Shown here piece by piece: positions 6,075 to 6,523 of a stretch of DNA of 6,523 bases. A program made the translations under genes and the position numbers. The stretch comes from Candidatus Zixiibacteriota bacterium (GTDB lineage Bacteria > Zixibacteria > MSB-5A5 > GN15 > PGXB01): NCBI GenBank assembly GCA_024230695.1, contig JAAERC010000940.1:1-6523 (forward strand), written 5' to 3'. The notes beneath the pieces were generated by a model. The model searched no databases, was not told where the DNA came from, and was given only the letters and a program-made list of their open reading frames with translations. The stretch's first letter is position 1, and every line of letters starts with the position of its first letter.

Positions 6075-6523
6075 GTGCAAAAAATAATATCCCTCATATT
6101 GTTGGTCAGGATTCATAATTGCCTGATGGCCGGAGTTGGGGTTTGGATAGGATGGTATCTGACCTCATTTACGGATAATCATACTATTGTTATTTTGGCT
6201 TCAATCGCATCTGCTTTAGTTTGCGGGGCAGGAAACAGTCTTAATGATTATCTCGATATTGAAGCTGATAAATTGAATCATCCCGAACGACCGCTTCCTA
6301 AAGGCGATCTGCCGCCATATATCGCCATTCTGACAATGATTATATTCAACGCCGTTGCCATTATTCTGGGATTTATGATTAATTTCCCGGTTCTCGTTAT
6401 TATAATAACGGCCATACTTTTACTGTTTCTTTATAATTTTAAATTAAAAAAAATGCCATTGGTTGGAAATCTGATTGTCTCGATTTTGGGCGGGGCGCTG
6501 TTTTTGGTTGGCGGATTGACCGA
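6075..6523 (+). CDS. UbiA-superfamily prenyltransferase, DGGGP-synthase/chlorophyll-synthase-like (3' truncated)
   Basis: The frame opens after TGA 6042-6044 and runs off the window; 149 codons are visible from GTG 6075. UbiA enzymes are integral membrane proteins that transfer a polyprenyl chain from its diphosphate to an acceptor. The N-terminus VRIHNCLMAG (11-20) is typical for the superfamily. The first Asp-rich motif is N57-D58-x2-D61-x3-D65, which binds Mg-diphosphate, followed by NHPERPLPKG (68-77). The D-x-E-x-D-x-x-N-x-P-x-R-P form resembles geranylgeranylglyceryl-phosphate geranylgeranyltransferase and chlorophyll/homogentisate-type enzymes more than MenA or UbiA proper. LYNF-K-LKK-x-P-x-x-GN (119-132) is also characteristic. 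About five membrane helices are visible (near 15-34, 36-56, 82-102, 104-121 and 131-148). The second Asp-rich motif lies beyond the window. GTG 6075 is chosen because it is the only suitable start before the conserved N-terminus; no strong Shine-Dalgarno is seen. The substrate is not determined. Confidence 0.85.
   Translation, partial: MQKIISLILLVRIHNCLMAGVGVWIGWYLTSFTDNHTIVILASIASALVCGAGNSLNDYLDIEADKLNHPERPLPKGDLPPYIAILTMIIFNAVAIILGFMINFPVLVIIITAILLLFLYNFKLKKMPLVGNLIVSILGGALFLVGGLT

Overview
The window is a gene-dense, AT-rich stretch of bacterial DNA read entirely on the + strand. It holds three complete genes and the ends of two others, and no stretch over about 40 bases lies outside a gene. 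The proteins point to a Gram-negative (diderm) organism: a lipoprotein, two signal-peptide-bearing outer-membrane beta-barrel proteins, and an upstream gene fragment that also ends like a barrel. All three barrel-type proteins end in phenylalanine. The style of the long barrel protein, together with a UbiA-type gene of the DGGGP-synthase/chlorophyll-synthase sequence type, suggests an uncultured lineage near the FCB superphylum (Zixibacteria, Marinimicrobia, Cloacimonetes and relatives). That placement is inference and not secure.

Layout: (1) 1-140, the last 45 codons of a probable outer-membrane protein. (2) 146-1111, a lipoprotein carrying six NHL repeats, predicted to fold as a six-bladed beta-propeller. 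(3) 1133-4384, a 1083-residue exported, probable outer-membrane beta-barrel protein of unknown function, with an internally duplicated module and a cluster of Y-V-G-x3-G-x-Y motifs. (4) 4371-6038, a 555-residue Omp85-superfamily protein of TamA-like size, with POTRA-like domains and a barrel carrying the P-R-G-Y loop-6 motif; it starts inside the end of gene 3. (5) 6075 to the window end, the first 149 codons of a membrane prenyltransferase of the UbiA superfamily.

Gaps of 5, 21, -14 and 36 bases suggest one transcription unit, at least through genes 1-4. The most interesting point is the tight coupling of a large uncharacterised barrel protein to an Omp85 protein that could insert or export it, next to a propeller lipoprotein that could be a periplasmic or surface partner. 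This looks like a dedicated outer-membrane assembly or secretion module, but the sequence alone does not prove it. No RNA genes, mobile elements, CRISPR arrays or defence genes were seen.
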